64,000 nt of DNA from Pseudomonadota bacterium (GCA_021324155.1 JAJPJQ010000038.1:19904-83903), one strand, 5' to 3'. Numbered from the stretch's first letter, positions 10,365 to 19,515 are shown. The notes: generated by a model from the letters alone, not told the origin. A program made the numbers and translations.

Positions 10365-11573
10365 ATGCTGAACAAGAAGCACACCATCGTCATCCTCCAG
10401 TGGCTGATCGCGATCGCCTCGTCTTATCTGATACTTTTCAGCAAGGGCGCGGTCGCAGGCGACGCCGTGTCGTACAGCCTGGTCGCTGTTTTGCTCGCGA
10501 GCGGCGTCGTTTTTTCGCGTCTGCCGGAGCGGATCTTTCACCATCGCTTCTTCGACCTGTTCATTTTCGGCGCGGACACCGTGCTCATCTCGGCGGCGAT
10601 TTATCGCAACCGCAACGCGCCATGGGACCTCTTCCTGCTTTATTTCTTCATCATCTTCCTCGCCGCCGTCGGCGAGACGGTTGGCAAGATCATCATCGGC
10701 TTCGCCGTTGTGAGCCTCGTCTATCTGGGCTTTCTCTTTCAGCAGGGACGGCCGTTCGTTGAAGTCGCGCCGGACTTCTTCCTCCGCATGACATTTCTTT
10801 TCGGCGTGGCGATCCTCTACGGCTATCTCTCGGCCGATGTCCGCCGCGAGAAAGTTCGCGCGGAGGCGGCGGAGCACAAGGAGCGCGTCAAAATGGATCT
10901 CGTCGCGGCGCTCGCGCACGACATCAAAAGCCCGCTCGGCATCATCATGGGCTACGCCGAGCGCCTCACCGACCAGCTCTCGGGCGATCGCGCGAATGCC
11001 GACAATATCGAGGCGCTCGGGCGGATTCAGGCCAACGCGCAACGGATCGTCAATCTCGTCACGGGATTTCTGGAAGCGAGCAAGGCGGAGGCGGGAAAGC
11101 TCGAGATCGCGCACCGGCCGGTCGCGATGAACGCTCTCCTCGAGCAGGTCGCGCGCCAGCTCGAGCCCGATATCCGGAAGAAAAATCTAGCGCTCGAGTT
11201 GCAGCTCGACGAGCGGCTGCCCGAACTGATCGGCGATAACGCGCAGCTCGAGCGGGTTTTCTGGAACCTCCTCGGCAACGCGATCAAATTCACACCCGCC
11301 GGCGGCAAAGTGACCGTAAGCTCCATGCGTCAGAACGGCAGCGTCGCCGTCAGCATCCGCGACACCGGCATCGGCATTCAGCCCGAGGAGCTGCCGCTCC
11401 TGTTTACGCAGTTCCGGCGCCTGAATAGCGCGGCGAAAATCGACGGCACCGGCCTCGGCCTCTTCATCGTCAAAACGATTGTCGAGGCGCACCGCGGAAC
11501 CGTCCAAGTCGAGAGCCCCCGCGAGGGCGGGTCGAATTTCACCGTGCGCATCCCGTTCCGCGACGGGCGCTGA
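10365..11573 (+). CDS. Membrane sensor histidine kinase
   Basis: Two-component sensor kinase of 402 residues. Five or six hydrophobic segments cover about residues 1-155, with no large periplasmic loop, so sensing is probably intramembrane. A short linker leads to the HisKA domain (LVAALAHDIKSPLGIIMGYAERL, phospho-acceptor H185), then a HATPase_c domain with N box (ERVFWNLLGNAIKFTP), G1 (IRDTGIGI) and G2 (GTGLGLFIVKTIVEAH). No response regulator gene is adjacent, so it is an orphan. The next gene, a HEAT-repeat protein, starts four bases later and may be a partner. A TATACT box lies at 10325-10330 upstream. Confidence 0.9.
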   Translation: MLNKKHTIVILQWLIAIASSYLILFSKGAVAGDAVSYSLVAVLLASGVVFSRLPERIFHHRFFDLFIFGADTVLISAAIYRNRNAPWDLFLLYFFIIFLAAVGETVGKIIIGFAVVSLVYLGFLFQQGRPFVEVAPDFFLRMTFLFGVAILYGYLSADVRREKVRAEAAEHKERVKMDLVAALAHDIKSPLGIIMGYAERLTDQLSGDRANADNIEALGRIQANAQRIVNLVTGFLEASKAEAGKLEIAHRPVAMNALLEQVARQLEPDIRKKNLALELQLDERLPELIGDNAQLERVFWNLLGNAIKFTPAGGKVTVSSMRQNGSVAVSIRDTGIGIQPEELPLLFTQFRRLNSAAKIDGTGLGLFIVKTIVEAHRGTVQVESPREGGSNFTVRIPFRDGR

Positions 11574-11576
11574 GCG

Positions 11577-12293
11577 ATGGCCGGAAAACCAGACCGCTTG
11601 GCCCGGCTAGTCGCAGCGCTCGATCATCCCGATAAAAAAATCATCCGCGAAGCCGTTGACGCGCTGGTCGCGCTCGCGCCGAGCCAGCCGGAGGTCGGCG
11701 GCGAAGTCGAGGCCGCGTTAATGCGGGCGCCGGTCTATAAACGCTGGCCGATGGCGTACGTGCTCGCGCAAATCGGGCCTCCGTCCGACGCGTGCTTCGC
11801 GGCGCTGGAGGGTGGATTGGACGCGCCCGATCCCGATATCCGCTGGGCGATCGTCGTGCTTTTCGCGCGGCTCGCAAGGGAATCAGGCGGAGCGACGCGA
11901 GAGCGGCTCGCGTCGCTTGCCCGCTCCGGCACGGCCACGCAGCGGCGCATGGCGATTTACACTCTGCGGGACATCGGCCCCGCCGATGCGCTGGCGCACG
12001 AGGCGGTGCGCGGCGCGCTCGCGGACACCGATCCGCTCGTGCGCGTCGCCGCTTTAACGAGTCTCAAAGTCTTTCCCGAAATCGCCCGCACCGCGGTCGG
12101 CGACATGCAGCGCATGCTGGAAAGCGACGACGACGCGCGCGTCCGCGCCGCCGCCGCCGTCGCGCTCGCACAAAGCGGCGCGCCGATGGCGGAGATTCGC
12201 GGCGCGCTGGAAGGCTCCGCGATGACCGGCGATCCGACGGTCGTCCGCGCCGTTCGCGCCGCGCTGGAGATGCTGGGGAAGAAGGCGACTTAG
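11577..12293 (+). CDS. HEAT-repeat protein
   Basis: A 238-residue alpha-solenoid protein with five or six HEAT-like units (for example LVAALDHPDKKIIREAVDAL, ALADTDPLVRVAALTSL and MLESDDDARVRAAAAVAL). Such proteins are scaffolds or phycobilin-lyase-like, but no catalytic residues are visible here. It begins four bases after the histidine kinase stop, so the two are almost certainly co-translated. It may relay or tether the kinase signal; that is inference. No signal peptide. Confidence 0.8.
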   Translation: MAGKPDRLARLVAALDHPDKKIIREAVDALVALAPSQPEVGGEVEAALMRAPVYKRWPMAYVLAQIGPPSDACFAALEGGLDAPDPDIRWAIVVLFARLARESGGATRERLASLARSGTATQRRMAIYTLRDIGPADALAHEAVRGALADTDPLVRVAALTSLKVFPEIARTAVGDMQRMLESDDDARVRAAAAVALAQSGAPMAEIRGALEGSAMTGDPTVVRAVRAALEMLGKKAT

Positions 12294-12396
12294 ATTACAG
12301 AGCTACGAGAATTGTCACATTGACATCAGAATGAGTCACAAAGAAAGTCTTTTTCTGTGACCGGCATCATCCTTCCTCAATATAGGGTTTTTCCCT

Positions 12397-12413
12397 GATT
12401 GTTGTAAACAATC
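12397..12413. promoter_or_regulatory. 17-bp palindrome in AT-rich gap upstream of large exported protein
   Basis: GATTGTT-3-AACAATC is a perfect 7+3+7 inverted repeat about 135 bases before the start of the 1193-residue exported protein. It looks like a dimeric-regulator operator. A second, imperfect hairpin (GTCACA near 12335, TGTGAC near 12361) lies 40 bases upstream and may end the preceding operon. The rest of the 12294-12546 gap is AT-rich with no gene. Confidence 0.4.
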
Positions 12414-12546
12414 GTCTTCATTTAGATTCCCAAACTTAAAAGCGCAGACGAGCTCTTCTTCGCGGCCATCCCCCTGACCTTCGAAAAAGCGCACGGGCTG
12501 AAGAATCTACTGGCGTCTCGAAAAACCCCGGGAGGAGGATCGCTGT

Positions 12547-15500
12547 ATGGGTGTGCGAAGATGGTGGATACTCGTTGGCATTCCAACGATTGTGCTGGGA
12601 TTAACTACATTGACACTTGCCGGTAACGTTAAGCCACCTGTTAATCCGGGATGGATTGAAAAGACAGACAGCGACGGCATCAGAATTAGACAAGATTCGC
12701 CGCTAGGAGCAAAAAATGCGAAACGTTTCGTTAAAGGAAAAGGCAAGCCGATATACTTTCCTGCGCCTTACAATACACTCGGTGTACGGCTCACCGACAA
12801 CAGTGACTGTCCTGGCAATACCGACTGCATTAGCTACGTGGGTTACTCATATTGGCGCAATACTAACAACCATGTCAATGATCCAACTATGCTGATTTTT
12901 ATCGGTGTAAACGGAAATGCGACGCTGTATCAATTTAATAAGACAACCAGGGCCGTCACGAATCTAGGAGAAGTCTTAGATCCGACAAGTAAGGGTCAAT
13001 TGAGCGGAGGGCCTCAAAACGGTTTGGGATGGTACTTCAGTGCGACATTATCAAAAACTATTTACCTGGATAATAGCGCTTTTCCATATACGACGGCCCC
13101 CCCCGACCTGATACAGTTCAATGCGACCAAACGAAAGCTATACCGCTACGATTTGAACAATCCGGTTCTCGTTCCCGTTTTCGACATCAACGATTATTTC
13201 AATAATGTTCCTGGTGCTACGGGTGATAAATACATTACTCAATCGCATTCAAGCAACGATGACAAAGTCCATTCCGCTTCGGTTGTGTGTCCAATAGCTC
13301 AAGCGGTGACGTGCCATGATGGTACGCGCACCGCCACTTTTCCACACGTAGATGCGAGGCAGGATGCGCCTGACGAGGTTATGGGGTGCATCGTCTATAA
13401 CGAGAGAACAACACCACCAACGTTTCTATATTTCCCTCGAAAAGGCGACACGATAACAGAAGGCGGTGTGCAAAAGATCAAGGCCATGAATGAATGCCAT
13501 GTGGACAAAAGCGGCAACTGGCTCGTAATTATCGAAAACGAAATTGTTGATACGACAAGAGACGTCACGATCGTGGACAACCGTATCATCAATTTACTGG
13601 CCTCAGATCCCGAGCTTCATGCAGGGGTTACGCTCAAATACACGGATGCGGCCAACTTGAAAGGCACCTGGTCGGCCAGCACGACCTACACCGCTAATGA
13701 CATCGTCTCCTTCGGCGGCACGTCCTACATCTCTCTTCAGGGAACGAACCTAAACCACCAACCCGACCTCTCGACTACGTGGTGGCAAACCGCGCCCTTT
13801 GGTTCAAGAGGTCACTTGGATACCGGTTTTGGATACTTAGCGGGTGGAGGAGCCGAAATCGACCCGCTGTTCGGATCGATCCCCGGCGTCGAGCGTATCG
13901 TCGGTCTGGATCAAAATCCTCTTATAGACGGACCTGTCGCTTACCACGACATAAGTTTTGACGGTGGAGCTGCAAACCATGTGAGTCACAGCAATGCAAA
14001 AGACACCAACGTCACTCCTCGCGAGCAACAACACGCCTGCGCAAGTAATGGCATAGAAAAGGCCAATGCCGCTCAGCCTCGCTCAGACGAAATCGTTTGT
14101 TTTCGCTTAGATCAATCAGGTGATGTTTTGGTCGTCGCGCCGACAATGGCAAGCATACGCGATAACGGAGGTGGACAGGCCGGCGATCCGACTGATACGT
14201 ATGGTCGATATCCGAAGGGAAATTTGGATATTACTGGTAAATATTTCATTTGGACCGCGAACATGTTCGGGGACCGCCTAGATGCCTTTCTGGTCGAAGT
14301 GCCATCGGATTTGTTAATCGGCGACACAAATCCCGGGCCTATTCCTGTGGACTGGACGGTGCACGACGTCGGCGATGCAAATGATGGCACGGGAACGCAG
14401 CCCACGCACGCAAAAGATACTTTCACGATACCTGTAGCGTCGTCGCAGGTAGGTGGCGCATCCGCGCCTGGATCGGATAACTTTCGCTTCATTTTTAAAA
14501 CACTAAATGGCGACGGCCAAATCGTGGCCCAAGTCGGGAGCCTGCTTAAGAAGACCTCCACAGGTGCAAATCAAGATCCTTTGGAGAGAGCCGGCGTCAT
14601 GATCCGCGAGACACTTGACCCTGACTCTAAGCACGCCTTTATGGCGTTGACGTGGTCCAAAATCCAAGGAGGCTGTTTTCAGACGCGGACATTTAGTGGA
14701 GTAGATGCTAGCGCCTGCACGGCTTTTAAAAGCATCGAAGCTCCTTACTGGGTAAAGCTTGTACGGAAAAACGGAACCTTTACAGGATACGTTTCGAGTG
14801 ATGGGGTGAAGTGGTCAAAAGTTGCGAAAACCAACATAACGATGACCACAAGCGTATTGATTGGCTTAGCGGTGACAAGCAATATGCAGCAAAACGATCC
14901 GGAGAACCCCATAACACCTACGGAACCGACACTGGCAACATTTAGTCGCGTATCTGTTACAGGCAATATAACGACAACTGGTGTGGAACTTCTCGCCGGT
15001 ACAGAGACTTGGGAATACGAAGATGTCGGCAGCGTCGGCGTAGCGGGTACGTCGACTTATACGAATGGCACTTACACCGTTAAGGGGTCCGGCGCGGACA
15101 TTGCCGGCACAGCAGATGCTTTTCAATTTCTGTATCGTACTGTCAATTACGACGCGACGATCATCGCACGTGTCACGGCTGTGCAAAATACGAATGCCTG
15201 GGCAAAAGCAGGGGTTATGATCCGCGAGTCGACAGATCCTGACGCACCCTTTGCCATGATGATGCTGACGCGCGGCAACGGCACGTCATTCGAACGCCGC
15301 GTAGAGACTGGAAATACAGCTACGTTGACCACACCAGCGGATGGTCGGACCGCTCCATATTGGGTGAAGCTCGTAAGGCAGGGTATGACGTTTACCGGCT
15401 ATAAATCGAGCGATGGCGTTAACTGGGTGCAAGTAGGTACCGATACAATTTCGATGCCAAGCGCCGTCCAGGTCGGATTAGCGGTAACTTCGCACAACAA

Positions 15501-16128
15501 TGCAGCCTTGAACACTTCTACATTCACTAACGTCCAGATATGGGAAACCGCCGGAGATCGAGCAACCGACGGCTTCGTCTTTTCCGATGATTTTAGTGAT
15601 GGCAATGCCAACGGCTGGACGCTTTATCCCAGCGGATATTGGACTGTCGTGAGCGGGGAGTTGAAGGCGACCGGGCAGCCATTAGGTGGTTTCGCAACTC
15701 ACTACGCTAGAAGCGCACTACCTATAGGGTCGACTGTCTGGGAGGCAAATATGGCCATACCTACTGTGGGCTCAGACGTATCAGGAATAAAGGTTTCGAC
15801 TGGTGATCTTCTTTATAGAGTCTTGGTCGGTGTGCAGCCGAATAACACTGGTGGTGTCATATTATGGTCTGTTGACGTCGATGGTGTATGGCAGGGGTGG
15901 CACAACGCAGGATCCGTGGCAACACCTGCTTCGATACATAGGTATACGGTTCAGATGGAAAACGATGCTACATTCACAATCCTACTCGATGGTGTCCCAA
16001 TAACTACTGGTATAAGCGCGGGGCCGCCAACGGTGTGGGCCGATGGAATCGCATCGGGCGATCTCTTTACACAAATAGGAGGTGGACAAATCGCCAATAC
16101 GCGCTTCGATAATATCGATGCGAAGTAG
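12547..16128 (+). CDS. Large exported multidomain protein with carbohydrate-binding-like and concanavalin-like modules
   Basis: A 1193-residue secreted protein of unknown function. An N-terminal signal peptide (about 1-26: charged MGVRRWW, hydrophobic core, cut near LAG-NV) is followed by a region of about 600 residues that alternates short beta-strands and resembles a propeller. Around residues 372-418 there is an insert with the pattern of a chitin/cellulose-binding CBM5/12 module (TYTANDIVSFGGTSYISL ... TWWQ). Two related domains follow (about 600-800 and 805-1000), each with AGVMIRE, APYWVKLVR and SSDGV(K/N)W motifs as in DUF1349-like concanavalin folds. A final lectin-like domain begins at DDFSDGNANGW. 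GGGAGGAGG precedes the ATG. Base composition is clearly more AT-rich than the flanks. Confidence 0.75.
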   Translation: MGVRRWWILVGIPTIVLGLTTLTLAGNVKPPVNPGWIEKTDSDGIRIRQDSPLGAKNAKRFVKGKGKPIYFPAPYNTLGVRLTDNSDCPGNTDCISYVGYSYWRNTNNHVNDPTMLIFIGVNGNATLYQFNKTTRAVTNLGEVLDPTSKGQLSGGPQNGLGWYFSATLSKTIYLDNSAFPYTTAPPDLIQFNATKRKLYRYDLNNPVLVPVFDINDYFNNVPGATGDKYITQSHSSNDDKVHSASVVCPIAQAVTCHDGTRTATFPHVDARQDAPDEVMGCIVYNERTTPPTFLYFPRKGDTITEGGVQKIKAMNECHVDKSGNWLVIIENEIVDTTRDVTIVDNRIINLLASDPELHAGVTLKYTDAANLKGTWSASTTYTANDIVSFGGTSYISLQGTNLNHQPDLSTTWWQTAPFGSRGHLDTGFGYLAGGGAEIDPLFGSIPGVERIVGLDQNPLIDGPVAYHDISFDGGAANHVSHSNAKDTNVTPREQQHACASNGIEKANAAQPRSDEIVCFRLDQSGDVLVVAPTMASIRDNGGGQAGDPTDTYGRYPKGNLDITGKYFIWTANMFGDRLDAFLVEVPSDLLIGDTNPGPIPVDWTVHDVGDANDGTGTQPTHAKDTFTIPVASSQVGGASAPGSDNFRFIFKTLNGDGQIVAQVGSLLKKTSTGANQDPLERAGVMIRETLDPDSKHAFMALTWSKIQGGCFQTRTFSGVDASACTAFKSIEAPYWVKLVRKNGTFTGYVSSDGVKWSKVAKTNITMTTSVLIGLAVTSNMQQNDPENPITPTEPTLATFSRVSVTGNITTTGVELLAGTETWEYEDVGSVGVAGTSTYTNGTYTVKGSGADIAGTADAFQFLYRTVNYDATIIARVTAVQNTNAWAKAGVMIRESTDPDAPFAMMMLTRGNGTSFERRVETGNTATLTTPADGRTAPYWVKLVRQGMTFTGYKSSDGVNWVQVGTDTISMPSAVQVGLAVTSHNNAALNTSTFTNVQIWETAGDRATDGFVFSDDFSDGNANGWTLYPSGYWTVVSGELKATGQPLGGFATHYARSALPIGSTVWEANMAIPTVGSDVSGIKVSTGDLLYRVLVGVQPNNTGGVILWSVDVDGVWQGWHNAGSVATPASIHRYTVQMENDATFTILLDGVPITTGISAGPPTVWADGIASGDLFTQIGGGQIANTRFDNIDAK

Positions 16129-16163
16129 GTAATAACATAAGGCGAACACAGGTAAAATCCTCA

Positions 16164-16191
16164 TTGAAATAGACATAAGTCGTCTTATTAT
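16164..16191 (+). promoter_or_regulatory. Predicted sigma70 promoter of beta-helix protein gene
   Basis: TTGAAA (16164-16169) and TATTAT (16186-16191) with a 16-base spacer lie just before the ATG at 16208, giving a leader of about ten bases. This supports independent transcription of the exported beta-helix protein. Confidence 0.55.
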
Positions 16192-16207
16192 CGCAGCTGG
16201 ATTACCT

Positions 16208-17785
16208 ATGAAGCCTGATCTGCATCTGCCGTCACGCAATAACATTGCTGCCGCTTGGGACAGTGCACTGTCCCAAGCGGCAGCTTCTTTTGTTGCAGAG
16301 CTCAGCACTAAACAGCGGCATGATCTATTTGAGTATTATTTCGCAGCATACAATTATCTATCTTTACTTCCACGTGTTGCACGTCGCGCCATGCAGCGAA
16401 AGCTTTTGCGCTCTGTTTCAGTATTCCCGACTGAAAGCCGACAGCGGCTTGTTCGGTCGGTAAGCGGCGCTGCACTGCTGCTGGCACTATCACAGTCTGC
16501 GCAACCAGCCATGATTCCCGTCACAACGAACATTCCCGCCCTCAATGACGGCGACAATCAATGTTCGCTGATAGAAGCGATTATTAATTCAAACAGCCAT
16601 GCAGCTACCCATCCGGATTGCGTAGCCGGCGATGGCGTGGACACGGTCGTTCTGCCGACGAATACCACCATCACGTTGAGCTCGATTTATGCTGATTACC
16701 AGGGCGATACAGCACTACCGGTAATTACCGGCAACATCACGATCCAGGGCAACGGCACCGCGATCGTTCGGAACAAGAAGAAGAAAACTCCTGGTCGTTT
16801 GCTTGCCGTAAGTGACACTGGATCTTTGCGGCTCGAGAACGTCATCCTGAGTGGTGGCAATCAAGCTCAAGGCGGCGCGATCTTCAACACAGGAGTTCTG
16901 GCGCTCGTCGACAGTGTTATCTCGGGTAATAAGGCCACCGACGGAGGAGGCATTTATAATGCCGGCGGCGCGATTCTAGATGTGGCGAATAGTCTGATTA
17001 CGAGAAACTCGGCTGCCTTTTACGGCGCAGGTGTATTCAACTGCGGTAGTTTTACCATTGCGAACAGCACAATTTCTGCGAATACCGCAGGAAGTTTAGG
17101 CGGTGGGTTCACACACCTACAGAAGCGGCACTCTGAGTATGGATCCCTATTCCCACGCTTCCCTGGTTGCTATGCGTCTACCGGTGGCACGATCGATAAG
17201 TCAACTATTTATAACAATAGAGCTGGCGCAGGCGGGGGCGTCGCGAATCTACAGGGAGGAATAGTCGTTTTAAATAGTACCATTTCAGGCAATACCGCCG
17301 CAGGGTCGGGCGGGGGATTGTTAAACAGTCAATACAGTGGGACAAGAATAGAAAATGGAACGATTACAGGAAATATTGTGAATTCGAAAGGTAGTGGTCA
17401 AGGGGGCGGCATTGCTAACGGATCGTTCGCCCAGCTCGATTTGAAGCTTTCGATTATATCGGGCAACAAGGCGACGATGGGTCCGGAGATAAAAAACTCT
17501 GCCGTAGGCACCGTTCATGCGGAGTCGAATATCTTCGGTCTTAATGGGAATTCGGGTGTCTATGGATTTTTCCCAACCCCTGGCGTTCCTGCTCCTGGCG
17601 TGAAATTAAAAAACATTCTTTCTCGGCTTGCCGACAACGGCGGCCCGACGCTCACGCATGCCCTCGTCCCAGGCAGCCCAGCGATTGATGCTGCGCCTGT
17701 TGATGCAGATTGCCCTGCAACAGATCAGCGCGGCGTCACGCGACCGCAGGGCGGCGGCTGCGATATCGGCGCGTTCGAGCAGTAA
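16208..17785 (+). CDS. Exported right-handed beta-helix protein with choice-of-anchor Q-type C-terminus
   Basis: A 525-residue surface or secreted protein of unknown target. From about residue 150 it consists of parallel beta-helix coils with recurring short motifs (GGAIFNTG, DGGGIYNAGG, NSTISGNTA, GSGGGLLNS) typical of pectate-lyase-like or polymorphic outer-membrane folds. The C-terminal DNGGPTLTHALVPGSPAIDAA ... CDIGAFEQ is the widespread ending of choice-of-anchor Q proteins. A hydrophobic export-like segment occurs only at residues 85-102, so ATG at 16391 may be the true start. In that case a 38-bp palindrome at 16247 would lie in the 5' UTR. Promoter position favours 16208. AT-rich relative to the flanks. 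Confidence 0.75.
   Translation: MKPDLHLPSRNNIAAAWDSALSQAAASFVAELSTKQRHDLFEYYFAAYNYLSLLPRVARRAMQRKLLRSVSVFPTESRQRLVRSVSGAALLLALSQSAQPAMIPVTTNIPALNDGDNQCSLIEAIINSNSHAATHPDCVAGDGVDTVVLPTNTTITLSSIYADYQGDTALPVITGNITIQGNGTAIVRNKKKKTPGRLLAVSDTGSLRLENVILSGGNQAQGGAIFNTGVLALVDSVISGNKATDGGGIYNAGGAILDVANSLITRNSAAFYGAGVFNCGSFTIANSTISANTAGSLGGGFTHLQKRHSEYGSLFPRFPGCYASTGGTIDKSTIYNNRAGAGGGVANLQGGIVVLNSTISGNTAAGSGGGLLNSQYSGTRIENGTITGNIVNSKGSGQGGGIANGSFAQLDLKLSIISGNKATMGPEIKNSAVGTVHAESNIFGLNGNSGVYGFFPTPGVPAPGVKLKNILSRLADNGGPTLTHALVPGSPAIDAAPVDADCPATDQRGVTRPQGGGCDIGAFEQ
16247..16284. repeat. Perfect 38-bp palindrome
   Basis: The arm gctgccgcttgggacagt (16247-16264) and its exact complement meet at a central GC with no unpaired bases. 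A TTCTTTTGTTG run follows at 16285-16295, as in an intrinsic terminator. It lies 118 bases after one exported-protein gene and inside the annotated 5' end of the next (codons 14-26). It may be a terminator, an attenuator or a protein-binding site. Confidence 0.85.
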
Positions 17786-17843
17786 TCCGATAACTTTCTT
17801 TACAGAACTGTGGCGGCGTGTTAAGAGCGCCGTTACGCGTTTT

Positions 17844-19340
17844 ATGATTGCGAATGAAGAGCAGCAAACAAAAGCACCCTTTCGACTCGATATCTGCGAC
17901 TGGATCTTTTTCGGAGTTCTTTTTGTCGCGATCCTGATTCGGGTCAACTACTTCCTCATTACCCAAGATCAGCCGCTCTGGTGGGACGAGGCGGAGTACA
18001 TGCTCAAGGCGAAAGCGCTGGCTTTCGGCACGCCTGAGACGGGCTGGTACAAATCTCGGCCGGTGCTTTTGCCGATCCTAGCGGCTGGGCTTCTCAAGCT
18101 CGGCGTCGGCGAAGTCGCCATCCGGCTTCTCTGGATCGCGCTTTCGACCGCGTCGTTGATTTTTCTGTACCGCCTCGGCGCACTGCTCTTTAATAAACGT
18201 GTCGGCCTTTACGCCGCGGCTCTCGCCTCAGCTTTTTATATCGATCTTTTCTATTCGATGCGCCTGCTCGTCGATCTGCCGCAGGTCTTCTTCGTCGTCC
18301 TCGCCGCGTATTTGCTCGTAAGAGCCGTCTACTTCAATGCAATCTATAGCGCGTGGGCGGTGCTGCCAGTGCTCTTTCTGGGAACCGCGATGCGCTTCAC
18401 AGTGGGAATTTTTATCGTCGTCGCGATAATTTTTCTAATCGTCGTTGAAAGAGACCGGCTGTGGAAGGATAAACGCTGGCTGGTCTCTTCGCTTCTCGGC
18501 CTCGCCGTATTGCTGCCGTTTCTGATCTACTACTGGGCCGCCTACGACAATCCCTTTTTTCCCTTCCTATCGCAACGCGCCCTCCGGACAGCGGGAAAAG
18601 CTGCGCTCGATCCGGGCCAGATCTTAATCCAGTACATTGTCTTCTTTCCGAACTACACGAACATACCTGTCACGGTCGTATTTATCGCCGGACTTGTTCT
18701 AGCCGTTGTCGTGCTCGCATGGCGGGGCGCCTTTAGCGACAAGACCGTCCAAAGTTATTTGCTGTTGCTTCTTTGGACGGTCGCTCCGTTTCTTTTTTTC
18801 GCTCTGCTCGTCGATCATTTCGAGGACCGCTACATAGCCATGATCTTCCCCGCGATTTTCCTGTTCACCGCTGTAGCGCTGGATGCGGGATACAAATACC
18901 TTAAGCGCTTTAATTTGCCGGCGGCGGTCGCCGCCGTCACATTGTTTCTGCTTTACGCGGCGGTTTCGATGGCGCTGCGCTCGGACGCCGAGATCGCCGC
19001 CAAGCTCGACTCGTTCGCCGCGATCCAGGGCGCCGGCCTGTGGATCAAGGCGCATTCCCAGCCGGGCGATTCGGTCATAACTTCGAGCGTGCCGCAAAAT
19101 ACTTATTATTCGGAACGCGCCTCCTATCCGATACCGAACCAGCCGGAAGTTTTCGAGCGAACGATCGCGGAGGGAAAGTCAAAATATCTGGTGCTTTCGC
19201 TATGGGAACAGTCGCCGTCTTGGGCTTATCGCTGGCCCGCCGCGAACCCGGGCAAAGCCAGCGCGGCCGCGGCATTCTTTTTCGACGCGGAACGGAAGCG
19301 CCCGGCGGCGATCGTTTACTCGTTGCACCCCCAAAATTAA
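17844..19340 (+). CDS. Glycosyltransferase family 39-like integral membrane protein
   Basis: A PMT/ArnT-type glycosyltransferase that would use polyprenyl-phosphate sugars on the outer face of the inner membrane. The 498 residues show about 10-12 membrane segments. The first loop contains QPLWWDEAEYMLKAKAL, the acidic motif of this superfamily. A soluble C-terminal part of about 100 residues follows the last helix. I start at ATG 17844, after the beta-helix gene's stop, because a longer reading would overlap that gene by about 160 bases. GC content returns to the window's norm here. The acceptor is unknown; the adjacent exported proteins are possible targets. Confidence 0.8.
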   Translation: MIANEEQQTKAPFRLDICDWIFFGVLFVAILIRVNYFLITQDQPLWWDEAEYMLKAKALAFGTPETGWYKSRPVLLPILAAGLLKLGVGEVAIRLLWIALSTASLIFLYRLGALLFNKRVGLYAAALASAFYIDLFYSMRLLVDLPQVFFVVLAAYLLVRAVYFNAIYSAWAVLPVLFLGTAMRFTVGIFIVVAIIFLIVVERDRLWKDKRWLVSSLLGLAVLLPFLIYYWAAYDNPFFPFLSQRALRTAGKAALDPGQILIQYIVFFPNYTNIPVTVVFIAGLVLAVVVLAWRGAFSDKTVQSYLLLLLWTVAPFLFFALLVDHFEDRYIAMIFPAIFLFTAVALDAGYKYLKRFNLPAAVAAVTLFLLYAAVSMALRSDAEIAAKLDSFAAIQGAGLWIKAHSQPGDSVITSSVPQNTYYSERASYPIPNQPEVFERTIAEGKSKYLVLSLWEQSPSWAYRWPAANPGKASAAAAFFFDAERKRPAAIVYSLHPQN

Positions 19341-19342
19341 AA

Positions 19343-19380
19343 GGGCCCGCCCCTTCGCTGCAAAACGAAGAAGCGGGCCC
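19343..19380 (-). terminator. Intrinsic terminator of the small RNA
   Basis: An 8-bp GGGCCCGC/GCGGGCCC stem (19343-19350 with 19373-19380) is extended by an inner CTTCG/CGAAG stem and followed on the minus strand by TTTTAATTTT. The stem is symmetric, so it may also stop transcripts from the glycosyltransferase gene that ends at 19340. Confidence 0.8.
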
Positions 19381-19441
19381 CGGTGACTGGGGGGATTTAC
19401 AGGCCTGAGCCCGAACCCCCGTCAATTGGCTGGCTCAGACG

Positions 19442-19486
19442 CTAGGTCCCAGCCACCTCACAGTCCGTACATTTGTCATTTATCAC
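19442..19486 (-). CDS. Micro-ORF (14 residues) with CxxC motif inside the small RNA
   Basis: GTG at 19486 reads 14 codons to TAG, giving VINDKCTDCEVAGT. AGGAGG ends exactly seven bases before the GTG, which is ideal spacing in a window where few genes have so good a site. The peptide has a C-x-x-C pair. An alternative ATG at 19479 in another frame gives MTNVRTVRWLGPSV but has worse spacing. Its small size and position upstream of hairpins suggest a leader or sensing peptide, or a metal- or redox-binding micropeptide; no function is known to me. Confidence 0.4.
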   Translation of the reverse strand: MINDKCTDCEVAGT

Positions 19487-19515
19487 TGGACCACCTCCTT
19501 TCCCTGCTGATTAAC

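Larger units (their letters stand above)
19341..19510 (-). ncRNA. Candidate structured small RNA transcription unit
   Basis: This gap contains a complete minus-strand transcription unit with no ordinary gene. It has a near-consensus promoter, a strong Shine-Dalgarno (AAGGAGGTGG, 19491-19500) with a 14-codon micro-ORF, and three consecutive hairpins. Stem 1 is TGGCTGG/CCAGCCA (19427-19433 with 19449-19455). Stem 2 is TGAC plus GGGGG pairing with CCCCC plus GTCA (19384-19394 with 19416-19424). Stem 3 is the terminator. The unit is about 165 nt. I do not recognise an Rfam family; 6S RNA, tmRNA and riboswitch hallmarks were looked for and not seen. Confidence 0.6.

Noticed and set aside
16247..16284. 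End of an insertion sequence
   Set aside because: There is no transposase, second copy or target duplication nearby.
19341..19510. tRNA, tmRNA or 6S RNA gene in the small-RNA gap
   Set aside because: A GGGGGTTCGGGCTC stretch recalls a T-arm, but no cloverleaf, CCA end, tag reading frame or 6S bubble could be laid out.
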